In this document: piece by piece, positions 1 to 6,256 of the stretch
How positions within the stretch are numbered: position 1 is the first letter of the stretch
Layout of the letters: every line of letters begins with the position of its first letter
Assembly (NCBI GenBank): GCA_030831725.1
Contig: JAURKN010000153.1
Span: 1-7,863 of the forward strand
Length of the DNA: 7,863 bases
Direction of reading: 5' to 3'
Source of the DNA: Ferruginibacter sp.
GTDB lineage: Bacteria > Bacteroidota > Bacteroidia > Chitinophagales > Chitinophagaceae
The notes under the pieces: generated by a model
Told to the model about the DNA's origin: nothing
The model's database searches: none
What the model saw: only the letters and a program-made list of their open reading frames with translations
Translations under genes and position numbers: made by a program

Positions 1-320
1 CCAGAACATTCCATTTTTATTCCTTCAGTAATGAATTTGGATTGTTCTGATTCAGAAGTTGGTTTGTACAGTACAACCGATGCTTCAATTTCGAGAATAT
101 CTACCAACGCCTCTCCGATCATCGTCAAAAGTTCATCCTCATGTTTGATTTTGAGTGATAAACTGCTGTAATGCTGTAATCTTTTATACAGCAACAATTC
201 CTGATCGAGCCTGTCTCTGGTATTGATCAGCTCCTGTTCGATTGAAGAAAATCGTGTCACTCGGAGCTGAAGATCTTTATACCGCTCAATCAATTCATCA
301 TATGGTAAATTATGGGGCAC
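1..320 (-). CDS. Probable sensor histidine kinase, N-terminal fragment (partial)
   Basis: Open reading frame entering from a GTG at 318-320 and running off the left edge; 106 codons are visible. The only in-frame stop upstream is the TGA read from 350-348, and there is no in-frame ATG before residue ~70, so GTG is the best start. The leader shows no strong ribosome binding site. The first ~50 residues (PYDELIERYKDLQLRVTRF..., then LINTRDRLDQELLLYKRLQ) are charged and heptad-like, suggesting a coiled coil. From about residue 60 (EDELLTMIGEALVDILEIEASVVLYKP) the sequence resembles the start of a GAF-type sensory domain. It begins 16 bp after the FIST gene stop, so the two are almost certainly cotranscribed. 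FIST proteins are commonly linked to histidine kinases, which is why a kinase is proposed, but the catalytic domains lie outside the window. A GAF-containing phosphatase or diguanylate cyclase is possible. The coding call is firm and the function is inferred. Confidence 0.7.
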   Translation of the reverse strand, partial: MPHNLPYDELIERYKDLQLRVTRFSSIEQELINTRDRLDQELLLYKRLQHYSSLSLKIKHEDELLTMIGEALVDILEIEASVVLYKPTSESEQSKFITEGIKMECS

Positions 321-336
321 TTTTGAATCTCTAGAA

Positions 337-1521
337 TCACCTGTAAATCACATAAAGTGCTGTGGTATAATTATGATACGTGTTTATTCCTCCCAAACGA
401 GCGAATTCACCAAAGCCGTACATGCCAAGCCAAGGCGGACACTCCCCGTTTATGTAAAATGGATTTTGCATTTTGCTCACCAATTCATCTTTGATGATTC
501 TATTGAATAAAAATCTTCCTCTCGCCAAACAGTCGGCATGGAATACGGCAACCGTCTCCGCACCCTTCATTCTATCACGCATAACCGTTACCATTCTGTC
601 CATCTCATCGAAAATAAGATTCTCGTCTCTTGTTGTCAACCAAAGCTCAGTTCCTACTGCGATATCCGTGGCATAGTGCATATCATTGCCCTCATGTTTT
701 GTAACCACTCTTAAAATATGTGAATTGCCATATTCGGCTGCCAATTCCGGACTGAGTTTTTCACCCAAAGCGCCGATGGGTATGGAATCACCACAGGTTG
801 CGCTTTCAGGCAATCCCATTCTTTTGGTGTATTCCTGCCAAGCCGGATTGCCATTGAATTCTTCGATGATATGTCCTCTGCTTTTGGTAACAATCAGCGG
901 GTCGCCTACAGCAACAAATCCATGGGTTGCCTGTGTGTCCACTTTTAAAGTAGGATCTGAGAATCCGATCAGATAAGCTCCATGTTCATACACTTCCTGA
1001 TTGTATGCCTGATAGCTCACTACCCCTTTCATATTGTCGGAAGAAGTTGCGCCAAATATGGTCACATCAGCACCAAATACCTCTTCTATGGCCTTGATGG
1101 TGGCATTGTTATCGATGTCTATTCCGGAAGCAAGAGTATAAATCATATTGATCCCCGGCGCCTTCTGTTTTAATTCATTGGCCATCTGCAGGGTTTTTTC
1201 ATATGAATTATGACCATAAATGTCATTGGTATGTGAAACAGCGAACTCTTTACCTTTTATAGCCATAAGCGCCATATCCTTCATGGATTCACTCACCCCT
1301 TCTCTTCCAACCACACCGCAGCAAGATGCCGCAACCAAAATAGCGTTGGGAGCCATCTCGTGTGCTTGTGCCATCATCTCTTTAAAATCATGTCCTATAG
1401 AAGCATGAAAAACAATTAGATCGGCATCTGCATGGTTTTGACCCATTGCGATCTCCATACATTCAATGACTGCGCGCTTCGTATTGATCACTCTTGCGCT
1501 AGATGAAAAAAATTGTAGCAT
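337..1521 (-). CDS. FIST-domain sensory protein (FIST N + FIST C)
   Basis: 394-residue soluble protein with no signal peptide or membrane segments. The FIST N-terminal domain spans roughly residues 30-220: DLIVFHAS strand at 34-41, Gly/Cys-rich ASCCGVVGREGVSE at 65-78, FGATSSD at 156-162. The FIST C-terminal domain spans about 225-385, with the typical HADCLARGRFLF segment at 328-339 and the closing YGFGEFARLGGINTYHNYTT block at 368-387. FIST domains are predicted cytoplasmic sensors of small ligands, possibly amino acids, that feed kinases or cyclases; the ligand here is unknown. The length fits a stand-alone FIST protein. The start is ATG at 1521 behind an A-rich leader (CAACAAAAAAACAAACAT), normal for Bacteroidota. 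It lies upstream of the partial kinase-like gene and is divergent from a CheY-like receiver gene, so all three probably act in one pathway. Family assignment is firm; the specific role is inferred. Confidence 0.9.
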   Translation of the reverse strand: MLQFFSSSARVINTKRAVIECMEIAMGQNHADADLIVFHASIGHDFKEMMAQAHEMAPNAILVAASCCGVVGREGVSESMKDMALMAIKGKEFAVSHTNDIYGHNSYEKTLQMANELKQKAPGINMIYTLASGIDIDNNATIKAIEEVFGADVTIFGATSSDNMKGVVSYQAYNQEVYEHGAYLIGFSDPTLKVDTQATHGFVAVGDPLIVTKSRGHIIEEFNGNPAWQEYTKRMGLPESATCGDSIPIGALGEKLSPELAAEYGNSHILRVVTKHEGNDMHYATDIAVGTELWLTTRDENLIFDEMDRMVTVMRDRMKGAETVAVFHADCLARGRFLFNRIIKDELVSKMQNPFYINGECPPWLGMYGFGEFARLGGINTYHNYTTALYVIYR

Positions 1522-1547
1522 ATGTTTGTTTTTTTGTTGAGGAGTTG

Positions 1548-1554
1548 CAAATTA
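1548..1554 (-). promoter_or_regulatory. Possible -7 element of the FIST gene promoter
   Basis: On the minus strand TAATTTG lies 27 bp before the FIST ATG. It is one base short of the Bacteroidota consensus TAnnTTTG, and there is no clear TTTG at the -33 position (only TTTC about 20 bases upstream). It is the best candidate in the leader. An AAATACGTA box lies five bases upstream of it, where a regulator could affect polymerase. Confidence 0.3.
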
Positions 1555-1559
1555 TCCCA

Positions 1560-1619
1560 TACGTATTTGATTCGGAAAGCTCTAAGGATTTTATTTCAAT
1601 ACTTACGTGTAAATACGTA
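1560..1619. promoter_or_regulatory. TACGTA-type boxes in the FIST/receiver divergent region
   Basis: TACGTATTT at 1560-1568 and AAATACGTA at 1611-1619 are exact inverted copies of a 9-mer 42 bp apart. Each, read 5'->3' as AAATACGTA, points toward one of the two divergent genes. A further TACGT at 1604-1608 starts 10 bp before the TACGT at 1614-1618, i.e. one helical turn. The layout fits binding sites for a dimeric response regulator (LuxR/NarL class is a guess). The repeats are seen directly; the function is inferred. Confidence 0.45.
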
Positions 1620-1644
1620 GACTGATAAAGAAATTAGACTTCTA

Positions 1645-1676
1645 TTTGAGCTTACTGTCTTAATTGACTATTTTTG
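1645..1676 (+). promoter_or_regulatory. Promoter of the CheY-like receiver gene
   Basis: TTTG at 1645-1648 (-33 element), 20-bp spacer, then TATTTTTG at 1669-1676, a full match to the Bacteroidota -7 consensus TAnnTTTG. Transcription would start near 1683, about 14 bases before the ATG at 1697. The position of the -7 box rules out the TTG at 1664 as the true start. Confidence 0.75.
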
Positions 1677-1696
1677 AACAGCACTATGAGAGCGAC

Positions 1697-2101
1697 ATGT
1701 TGAAACAGATCACAGACTATATACTACTGATAGACGATGACGAGGCAACCCGCTTCTATCACTCCGTTATGGCTGAAGAAGCCAATATCACAGATCAAAT
1801 CATCATTGCGAGAAATGGCATGGAAGGAATTGATATGTTGAAAAAATTGTCGAAAAACTCACCAGAACTAAGAGGAATTGTTTTTTTAGACATAAACATG
1901 CCAGCTGTGGATGGTTGGGAGGTATTATCTGAATTTGAAAAATTGAATCCGGAATTTGTCAAACATCAAACCATAGTGATGGTATCTGCTACAGATCATC
2001 CAAAAGACTTCGACAAGATTGAATCTCACCCACACGTGAAAACATATATGCCAAAACCACTGGTTGCAGAAAAAATCAGATTCCTGGCTGAATCCATCTG
2101 A
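1697..2101 (+). CDS. Single-domain CheY-like response regulator
   Basis: 134-residue protein made of one receiver domain and nothing else. Acidic pocket residues D13-D15 follow strand 1 (ILLIDDD). The phospho-acceptor is D65 in VFLDINMP, the switch Ser is S97 in VMVSATD, and the conserved Lys is K120 in YMPKPL. All key residues are intact, so it should accept phosphate from a histidine kinase. With no output domain it must act by protein contact or as a phosphate shuttle. The ATG at 1697 is preferred over an upstream in-frame TTG at 1664 because a GAGAG ribosome-binding-like stretch precedes it and the promoter -7 box lies between the two. It is divergent from the FIST/kinase-like pair, which suggests it is that system's partner, though this is inference. 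It resembles the Rcp1-like single-receiver proteins common in Bacteroidota. Confidence 0.92.
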   Translation: MLKQITDYILLIDDDEATRFYHSVMAEEANITDQIIIARNGMEGIDMLKKLSKNSPELRGIVFLDINMPAVDGWEVLSEFEKLNPEFVKHQTIVMVSATDHPKDFDKIESHPHVKTYMPKPLVAEKIRFLAESI

Positions 2102-2115
2102 GTTTAATCGATACT

Positions 2116-2128
2116 GCGTTCACAACGC
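2116..2128. promoter_or_regulatory. Perfect short inverted repeat beside the SDR promoter
   Basis: GCGTT-CAC-AACGC is a perfect 5-bp dyad with a 3-base centre. It ends one base before the TACCTTTG -7 element. It could be an operator for the dehydrogenase gene. It has no following T-run, so it is not a convincing terminator for the receiver gene. Confidence 0.3.
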
Positions 2129-2129
2129 C

Positions 2130-2137
2130 TACCTTTG
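2130..2137 (+). promoter_or_regulatory. -7 promoter element of the SDR gene
   Basis: TACCTTTG matches TAnnTTTG exactly. The best -33 candidate is TTTA at 2103-2106 with a 23-bp gap, which is weak and at the long end of the accepted spacing. It would give a leader of about 55 bases, so the SDR gene can be transcribed independently of the receiver gene. Confidence 0.5.
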
Positions 2138-2198
2138 TAAAACATTCATACATCTTAATCTTAGCTCTCCAAAAGGTAAGCGCATTCAATAAAACAAA

Positions 2199-3218
2199 AT
2201 GAAAAAAATTTGCATCACCGGTGTGTCAGGATTTTTGGGATCACATATGGCACTGTACGGACTTCAGAAAGGATACCAGATTGTTGGAACCGTTCGCTCC
2301 GAAGAAAAAGCCGCAGAAACCCGTAGTATGTTATCTCAATATCTGGATGAATCAAGTTTGGAAAAACTCGAATTCAGATATGCCGACCTTTTGGTGAAGG
2401 ATGGTTGGGATGAAGCAGTCAGAGATTGCGATGCGGTCATGCATGTCGCATCACCTTTTATATTGGAAATACCAAAGCATGAAGATGAACTGATTCTTCC
2501 AGCCAGAAACGGAGTGAAGCATGTTTTTGAGGCGGCCCTGAAGAACAATGTGAATCGAATCATTCAAACCTCTTCCATCGTTGCCATAGTATACGGCAAT
2601 GATAAAAACAAAACCGATTTCAACGAAGCAGACTGGACTAATCCGGAAAGTAAAATGGCATCGCCATATTCAAAAAGCAAAACACTCGCTGAACGCGACG
2701 TCTGGAACTATGCGAAAAGCCATCCTCAACTGAATGTGACCACCATCAACCCGGGATTTGTATTAGGACCCATTCTCGGAAAAGATCCCGGCACCAGCGC
2801 TACCGTAATTTTGAGAATGATCAAGGGAGAATATCCAGGTGTTCCCAAACTGGGCTTCCCTACGATTGATGTGAGAGATGTGGTAGAACTGCATTATCTG
2901 GCATTGGAAAATCCAAAGTCAGTCGGACAAAGATATGCAGCTGTATCTTCCTCTGTATGGTTTAAGGATCTGGCGCGTTTCGTTCTTGAGTCAGACGCTC
3001 AAAATACCAAAAAAGTAAAGACGTTTGAAATGCCGAACTGGTTTGTGACGCTGTATGCCATTTTTGAAAAATCTGCAAAAATGATCTTGCCAGAACTTGG
3101 ATTCATGGCGAACATATCCAACGAAAAAGCGAAAACAGAATTGGGATTCAAACCGCGTTCAGTAAAAGAAGCTGTTGCCGCAACGGTAGAATCATGCATC
3201 ATCAACAAACTGGTATAA
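2199..3218 (+). CDS. NAD(P)-dependent extended SDR, dihydroflavonol/aldehyde-reductase-like
   Basis: 339-residue cytoplasmic oxidoreductase with the extended short-chain dehydrogenase fold. The Rossmann nucleotide site TGVSGFLGS is at residues 7-15 (GxxGxxG). An Arg in GTVRS (R33), after the second strand, suggests NADP(H) rather than NAD(H). ADLL at 62-65 and VASPF at 83-87 line the cofactor site. The catalytic triad is Ser in QTSS (125/126), Tyr157 and Lys161 in YSKSK. NPGFVLGP at 184-191 is the family's substrate-side motif. This pattern matches the dihydroflavonol-4-reductase/cinnamoyl-CoA reductase/aldehyde reductase branch. Bacterial members reduce aldehydes or ketones, and the natural substrate is unknown. 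The length is normal for the family. The start is ATG behind the A-rich AATAAAACAAA leader. It converges on the yceI gene and has its own -7 box. The enzyme class is firm; the substrate cannot be named. Confidence 0.9.
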   Translation: MKKICITGVSGFLGSHMALYGLQKGYQIVGTVRSEEKAAETRSMLSQYLDESSLEKLEFRYADLLVKDGWDEAVRDCDAVMHVASPFILEIPKHEDELILPARNGVKHVFEAALKNNVNRIIQTSSIVAIVYGNDKNKTDFNEADWTNPESKMASPYSKSKTLAERDVWNYAKSHPQLNVTTINPGFVLGPILGKDPGTSATVILRMIKGEYPGVPKLGFPTIDVRDVVELHYLALENPKSVGQRYAAVSSSVWFKDLARFVLESDAQNTKKVKTFEMPNWFVTLYAIFEKSAKMILPELGFMANISNEKAKTELGFKPRSVKEAVAATVESCIINKLV

Positions 3219-3250
3219 AAAAAACAAAGCCCGGAATAATCCGAGCTCTG
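3217..3250 (-). terminator. Rho-independent terminator after yceI
   Basis: Read on the minus strand, CAGAGCTCGG and CCGGGCTTTG form a 10-bp stem (two G-U pairs) around an ATTATT loop, followed by eight T. Stem-loop at 3225-3250, T-run at 3224-3217. The wobble pairs become A-C mismatches on the plus strand and no T-run follows there, so it serves yceI rather than the convergent SDR gene. The T-run overlaps the SDR stop codon. Confidence 0.85.
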
Positions 3251-3270
3251 TATCAAATATATCAGATGAA

Positions 3271-3915
3271 TTATTTGTTCATCGCAAATTCAAGCTTGAA
3301 ATTCAAAGCCACATCGGCACCTACTGTAGCACCACCAGCCTCAGTCAATGCGTTCCACTTTAAACCATAGTCAAAACGATTGATACTTCCTGTCGCTTTG
3401 AAACCGGCTTTGGTATTGCCGTATCCGTCTTTTGCGGTTCCACCGTAAACCACATCAAAACTCGCTTTCTTGGTAACATTACGAACAGTAAGGTCACCTG
3501 TTAGTACGTATTTGTTTCCTGACACTTTTTTGAAAGAGGTGCTTTTGAAAGTCATTTTAGGATAAGTGGCAGCATTGAAAAAATCATCTCCTTTCAAATG
3601 CTCATCTCTCATGGAATTATCGGTATTGATGCTATTCACATCCACACTGAATTCGATAGATGCGTTGTTAAAATCATCCGAAGTACTGCTGATGCTGCCG
3701 TCATATACTTTGAAGCTTCCATCTACTTCTGAAATCACAAGATGCGTCACTGAAAAATTCAGATTGGAGTGCATCTTATCCACCTTCCAGGTTTTAGGCT
3801 GGTCTTTTTGAGATTTGTCTTTTCCTTTTTCGATTGAAGAAAAGGAAGAAAAGGTTACGAGCATTCCGGCAACCATCATCGGAACGGCGAATAAACGAAG
3901 CATTGTCTTTTTCAT
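3271..3915 (-). CDS. YceI-family secreted (poly)isoprenoid-binding protein
   Basis: 214-residue exported protein. An N-terminal signal peptide (MKKTMLRLF, then a hydrophobic stretch to about residue 26) is followed by a Lys/Asp-rich linker to ~40. It has no lipobox Cys, so it should be periplasmic rather than a lipoprotein. The YceI lipocalin-like beta-barrel fills ~43-211. Hallmarks are WKVDKMHSNLNFSVTHL at 43-59, SINTDNSMRDEHLKGDDFF at 95-113 followed by YPKMTFKS, DLTVRNVTK at 141-149, and INRFDYGLKW at 178-187. Family members bind isoprenoid-type lipids in a barrel tunnel and are often linked to stress or quinone metabolism; the ligand here is unknown. It is divergent from an HxlR regulator, a recurring pairing, and the shared intergenic region holds an operator array that probably controls it. 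The ATG start has an A/T-rich leader and a TACATTTG -7 box about 20 bases upstream. Confidence 0.93.
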   Translation of the reverse strand: MKKTMLRLFAVPMMVAGMLVTFSSFSSIEKGKDKSQKDQPKTWKVDKMHSNLNFSVTHLVISEVDGSFKVYDGSISSTSDDFNNASIEFSVDVNSINTDNSMRDEHLKGDDFFNAATYPKMTFKSTSFKKVSGNKYVLTGDLTVRNVTKKASFDVVYGGTAKDGYGNTKAGFKATGSINRFDYGLKWNALTEAGGATVGADVALNFKLEFAMNK

Positions 3916-3917
3916 TT

Positions 3918-3953
3918 TTTTGTTTTTTTGATGTACAAATGTATTTAATTTTG
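3918..3953 (+). promoter_or_regulatory. hxlR promoter
   Basis: TAATTTTG at 3946-3953 matches TAnnTTTG exactly. TTTTG at 3918-3922 lies 23 bp upstream and may act as the -33 element; a second TTTG at 3927-3930 is too close at 15 bp. Transcription would begin near 3960, inside the operator array. Confidence 0.5.
3936..3943 (-). promoter_or_regulatory. yceI promoter -7 element
   Basis: Minus-strand TACATTTG, an exact TAnnTTTG match 20 bp before the yceI ATG. No clean TTTG is visible at -33. The expected -33 area (about 3961-3970) falls in the operator-like repeats, which suggests the promoter is directly regulated. Confidence 0.6.
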
Positions 3954-4003
3954 ATTTCTAAAAGTTACCTGTTACCAAAAGGTGACTAGTTGCCTAAAAG
4001 TAA
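3954..4003. promoter_or_regulatory. Three-copy 18-bp-spaced operator array between yceI and hxlR
   Basis: Three 14-base units start at 3954 (ATTTCTAAAAGTTA), 3972 (TTACCAAAAGGTGA) and 3990 (TTGCCTAAAAGTAA), each exactly 18 bp from the next. The last two are near-palindromes, TTRCC/GGTRA-like around an A-rich centre. The first is degenerate, matching the third at 10 of 14 positions. The array overlaps both divergent promoters and ends four bases before the hxlR ATG. HxlR proteins are dimeric winged-helix factors that often regulate divergent neighbours, so this is the likely HxlR operator. The repeats are seen directly; binding is inferred. Confidence 0.6.
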
Positions 4004-4007
4004 TCAT

Positions 4008-4373
4008 ATGGTCAAAGATCAAACCAAATCCCTCAAAACTGAAACCTGCCAGCTTAGGCTGAAAGCTTCCAGAGACGCGCTCGAAGTAATTCAGGGCAAG
4101 TGGCGTGTTCCCATCATCATATCACTCACGTTCGGCAACAAACGCTTCGGAGAGATCAAACGGGAAATCAGCGACATCTCACCCAAAATGTTATCGCAGG
4201 AACTGAGGATACTGGAGGAAAACCAGATCATTCAGCGCCATGTGTATGATAGCAAGCCGGTGATGGTTGAATATGAACTGACCGCTTTGGGAAGATCCAT
4301 GAAAAAAATGCTGGATGAACTTTTAACATGGGGACTTCACTTCCGCAAGCAAATACTCAACAAACAAGATTAA
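4008..4373 (+). CDS. HxlR-family winged-helix transcriptional regulator
   Basis: 121-residue DNA-binding protein. The HxlR domain spans ~14-105: a conserved Cys near the N terminus (C14 in TETCQL), VIQGKWRVPII at 27-37, FGEIKREISDISPKMLSQEL at 47-66 (recognition helix region), LEENQIIQR at 69-77, then the wing with VEYELTALGRSM at 87-98. HxlR proteins usually act as dimers, and some use the N-terminal Cys to sense aldehydes, quinones or oxidants; whether this one does is unknown. An in-frame TTG at 3990 would add six residues. ATG at 4008 is preferred because the upstream part lies inside the palindromic operator array. It is divergent from yceI and probably represses it and itself. Its 3' end converges on the arsenic operon with an 18-bp gap and no strong hairpin. 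Confidence 0.93.
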   Translation: MVKDQTKSLKTETCQLRLKASRDALEVIQGKWRVPIIISLTFGNKRFGEIKREISDISPKMLSQELRILEENQIIQRHVYDSKPVMVEYELTALGRSMKKMLDELLTWGLHFRKQILNKQD

Positions 4374-4391
4374 CAGAAAAAGGTTCGTTTT

Positions 4392-5165
4392 TTAATATGC
4401 CTTTCTGAGCATATCGGCATATGCATCAGGCAATGGACTGTTTTCAACGGCTTTTGCGGCTGATTCAACGTCGTATTCGAAACGGATGAAGGCTACGGAG
4501 ATTGACTCTTTTTGATAGACCGAAGAATGCTCGTCGAGTTCTATAATTACGTATCCTCCTCTGTTGTCGCCGTCTTTAGGCTTTCCAACTGATCCGGTGT
4601 TGATGGCATGTCTGTATCTGACACCTGATTCATTTTCTGTTTGGAGGATGCGATGATATGGTTTATGTGTATGACCGAAACAAAGAATGTCGGCATTGGA
4701 TTGCTCCATGATTCGGATCATGCTGCTTTCCTCCCGGTCTTCAAAAAGGTATTCGTTGATTTTTCTCGGGCTGCCATGCACCAGCAACAAACTAAATTTA
4801 TGTTCATTCAAAACGAATTCAACGCTGATTTGTGATGGTAGGTTTCTGAGGTATTTTCTTTCCTCCGCACCAACGATTTCATTGGTGTAAGAGATGGAGA
4901 TTTTACCCATGGCTTTATCTTCTTCTGTTTTGTAAGCACAGCCACATTCATCGATATGCAAACCTATACCCTGGTCGTAATTGCCCGCTATCGTAGGAAT
5001 CCCTCGCTTTTGAATTTCACGTACCACTTCGTTGGGCCATATGTTATAACCAACCAAATCGCCCAAACAATAAATCACATCAGGCTTTTGTGTTTCCAAA
5101 TCCTGAAAAAAAGCCTGCAATGCCGGTAGATTGGCATGTATGTCGGAAAAGATCGCTATTCTCAT
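4392..5165 (-). CDS. Calcineurin-like metallophosphoesterase of the arsenic operon
   Basis: 257-residue cytoplasmic protein of the YfcE-like metallophosphoesterase group. Metal ligands are all present: D8 and H10 in FSDIHAN, D36 in LGDLVGY, N62 in GNYD (GNHD in many relatives), H130 in LVHGSPR, H165 and H167 in FGHTHKP. The C-terminal part has INTGSVGKPKDGDNRGGY at 188-205, usual in this branch. An ECGCAY segment at 73-78 places two Cys one residue apart in a mobile-looking insert, an arrangement worth noting in an arsenic operon. It begins 11 bp after acr3 stops, so it is the last gene of the ars transcription unit. Related phosphoesterases recur in arsenic gene islands of several phyla, but their substrate and contribution are not established. 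Hydrolysis of a phospho- or arsenate ester is plausible only as inference. Confidence 0.9.
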   Translation of the reverse strand: MRIAIFSDIHANLPALQAFFQDLETQKPDVIYCLGDLVGYNIWPNEVVREIQKRGIPTIAGNYDQGIGLHIDECGCAYKTEEDKAMGKISISYTNEIVGAEERKYLRNLPSQISVEFVLNEHKFSLLLVHGSPRKINEYLFEDREESSMIRIMEQSNADILCFGHTHKPYHRILQTENESGVRYRHAINTGSVGKPKDGDNRGGYVIIELDEHSSVYQKESISVAFIRFEYDVESAAKAVENSPLPDAYADMLRKAY

Positions 5166-5176
5166 GAATCACTATA

Positions 5177-6256
5177 TTATTTTGATGAATACCATTTGTC
5201 TCTGAAACTGAAAGCCAAATTGACCAATAAGATCAAAGAGGGAACTTCGACCAAAGGACCAATCACACCTGCAAATGCTTGTCCGCTGTTGATGCCATAA
5301 ATGCCGATGGCTACAGCGATGGCCAGTTCGAAATTGTTGCCTGCCGCTGTAAATGCGATGGATGCGTTGGTGGAATAATCGGCACCCATTTTTTTTCCGA
5401 TTGAAAAACTCACCACAAACATGATGGCAAAATAAACCACCAATGGTAATGCGATTCGCAAGACATCCATCGGAATCTGCAGAATCAAATTCCCTTTCAG
5501 ACTGAACATCAACACAATCGTGAACAGCAAGGAAATCAAAGTGATGGGTGAAACAAAAGGAATGAATTTTTGATTAAACCATTCTTCCCCTTTTATCCGT
5601 ATTAAGGTATATCTTGAGATAAAACCTGCTAAAAAAGGCAATCCAAGATATATACCGACTGTTTTTGCAATTTCACCGATTGATATGTTGATGTCCTCGC
5701 TTTCGTAACCCAAACAGGCCGGAATGACCGAAACAAACATATAAGCATAAACGCTGTACAACAACACTTGAAAAATACTGTTTAGTGCCACCAACCCTGC
5801 CGCATATTCCCGACTGCCGTCAGCCAACTCATTCCATACGATGACCATGGCTATACATCTTGCAAGACCGATCAGAATCAATCCAGTTCTATATTCCGGC
5901 TGATCACCCAGAAAAATCAACGCCAGAATGAACATCAAAACCGGACCGATAACCCAATTTAAAAAGAGTGAGACACCAAGCACTTTTGTATTTTGGAAAA
6001 CCTCCTTCATTTTATCATATCTCACTTTGGTGAATGGAGGATACATCATCAGAATGAGTCCGATTGCCAGCGGAATATTGGTGGTACCGGAAGAAAAAGT
6101 CTGTATGTATTCACCGGTACCCGGCATAAAATGACCGATGGAAATACCGACAATCATGGCGAGAAAGATCCACAGGGTCAGATACCTGTCGAGGAATCCT
6201 AATTTTTTTCTTTCATGCGTAGGTGCGCAATGTTGATTTGTCATGATGGATATCAT
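5177..6256 (-). CDS. acr3: Arsenite efflux permease Acr3
   Basis: 359-residue inner-membrane carrier of the BART superfamily with about ten hydrophobic segments (first ~24-44, last ~327-350). It extrudes As(OH)3, in some relatives also Sb(III), driven by the proton gradient. The essential Cys is C134 in LARCIAMVIVWN, within the broken-helix motif. The conserved Glu late in the protein is E337 in GPLVEVPSLILL, and AAGNNFELAIAVAIG at 304-318 is the second family signature. The N-terminal tail is Cys/His-containing (NQHCAPTHE). Start: the ATG directly follows the arsM TAA (TAAATG), implying translational coupling; a second in-frame ATG four codons later is a realistic alternative. It is the third gene of the arsR-arsM-acr3-phosphoesterase unit. 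Confidence 0.97.
   Translation of the reverse strand: MISIMTNQHCAPTHERKKLGFLDRYLTLWIFLAMIVGISIGHFMPGTGEYIQTFSSGTTNIPLAIGLILMMYPPFTKVRYDKMKEVFQNTKVLGVSLFLNWVIGPVLMFILALIFLGDQPEYRTGLILIGLARCIAMVIVWNELADGSREYAAGLVALNSIFQVLLYSVYAYMFVSVIPACLGYESEDINISIGEIAKTVGIYLGLPFLAGFISRYTLIRIKGEEWFNQKFIPFVSPITLISLLFTIVLMFSLKGNLILQIPMDVLRIALPLVVYFAIMFVVSFSIGKKMGADYSTNASIAFTAAGNNFELAIAVAIGIYGINSGQAFAGVIGPLVEVPSLILLVNLAFSFRDKWYSSK

Noticed and set aside
3990..4007. TTG at 3990 as the hxlR start codon
   Set aside because: The six extra codons lie within a palindromic operator copy; ATG 4008 gives a normal-length HxlR protein.
4376..4392. AAAAAGGTTCGTTTTT as a bidirectional terminator between hxlR and the phosphoesterase gene
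   Set aside because: The stem would be five A-T pairs only, with no GC content; too weak to call, although its convergent position is suggestive.
4641..4890. Plus-strand open frames inside the phosphoesterase gene, and similar ones antisense to the FIST, yceI, acr3 and arsM genes
   Set aside because: They are antisense shadows of strongly supported genes with no recognisable domains or promoters.
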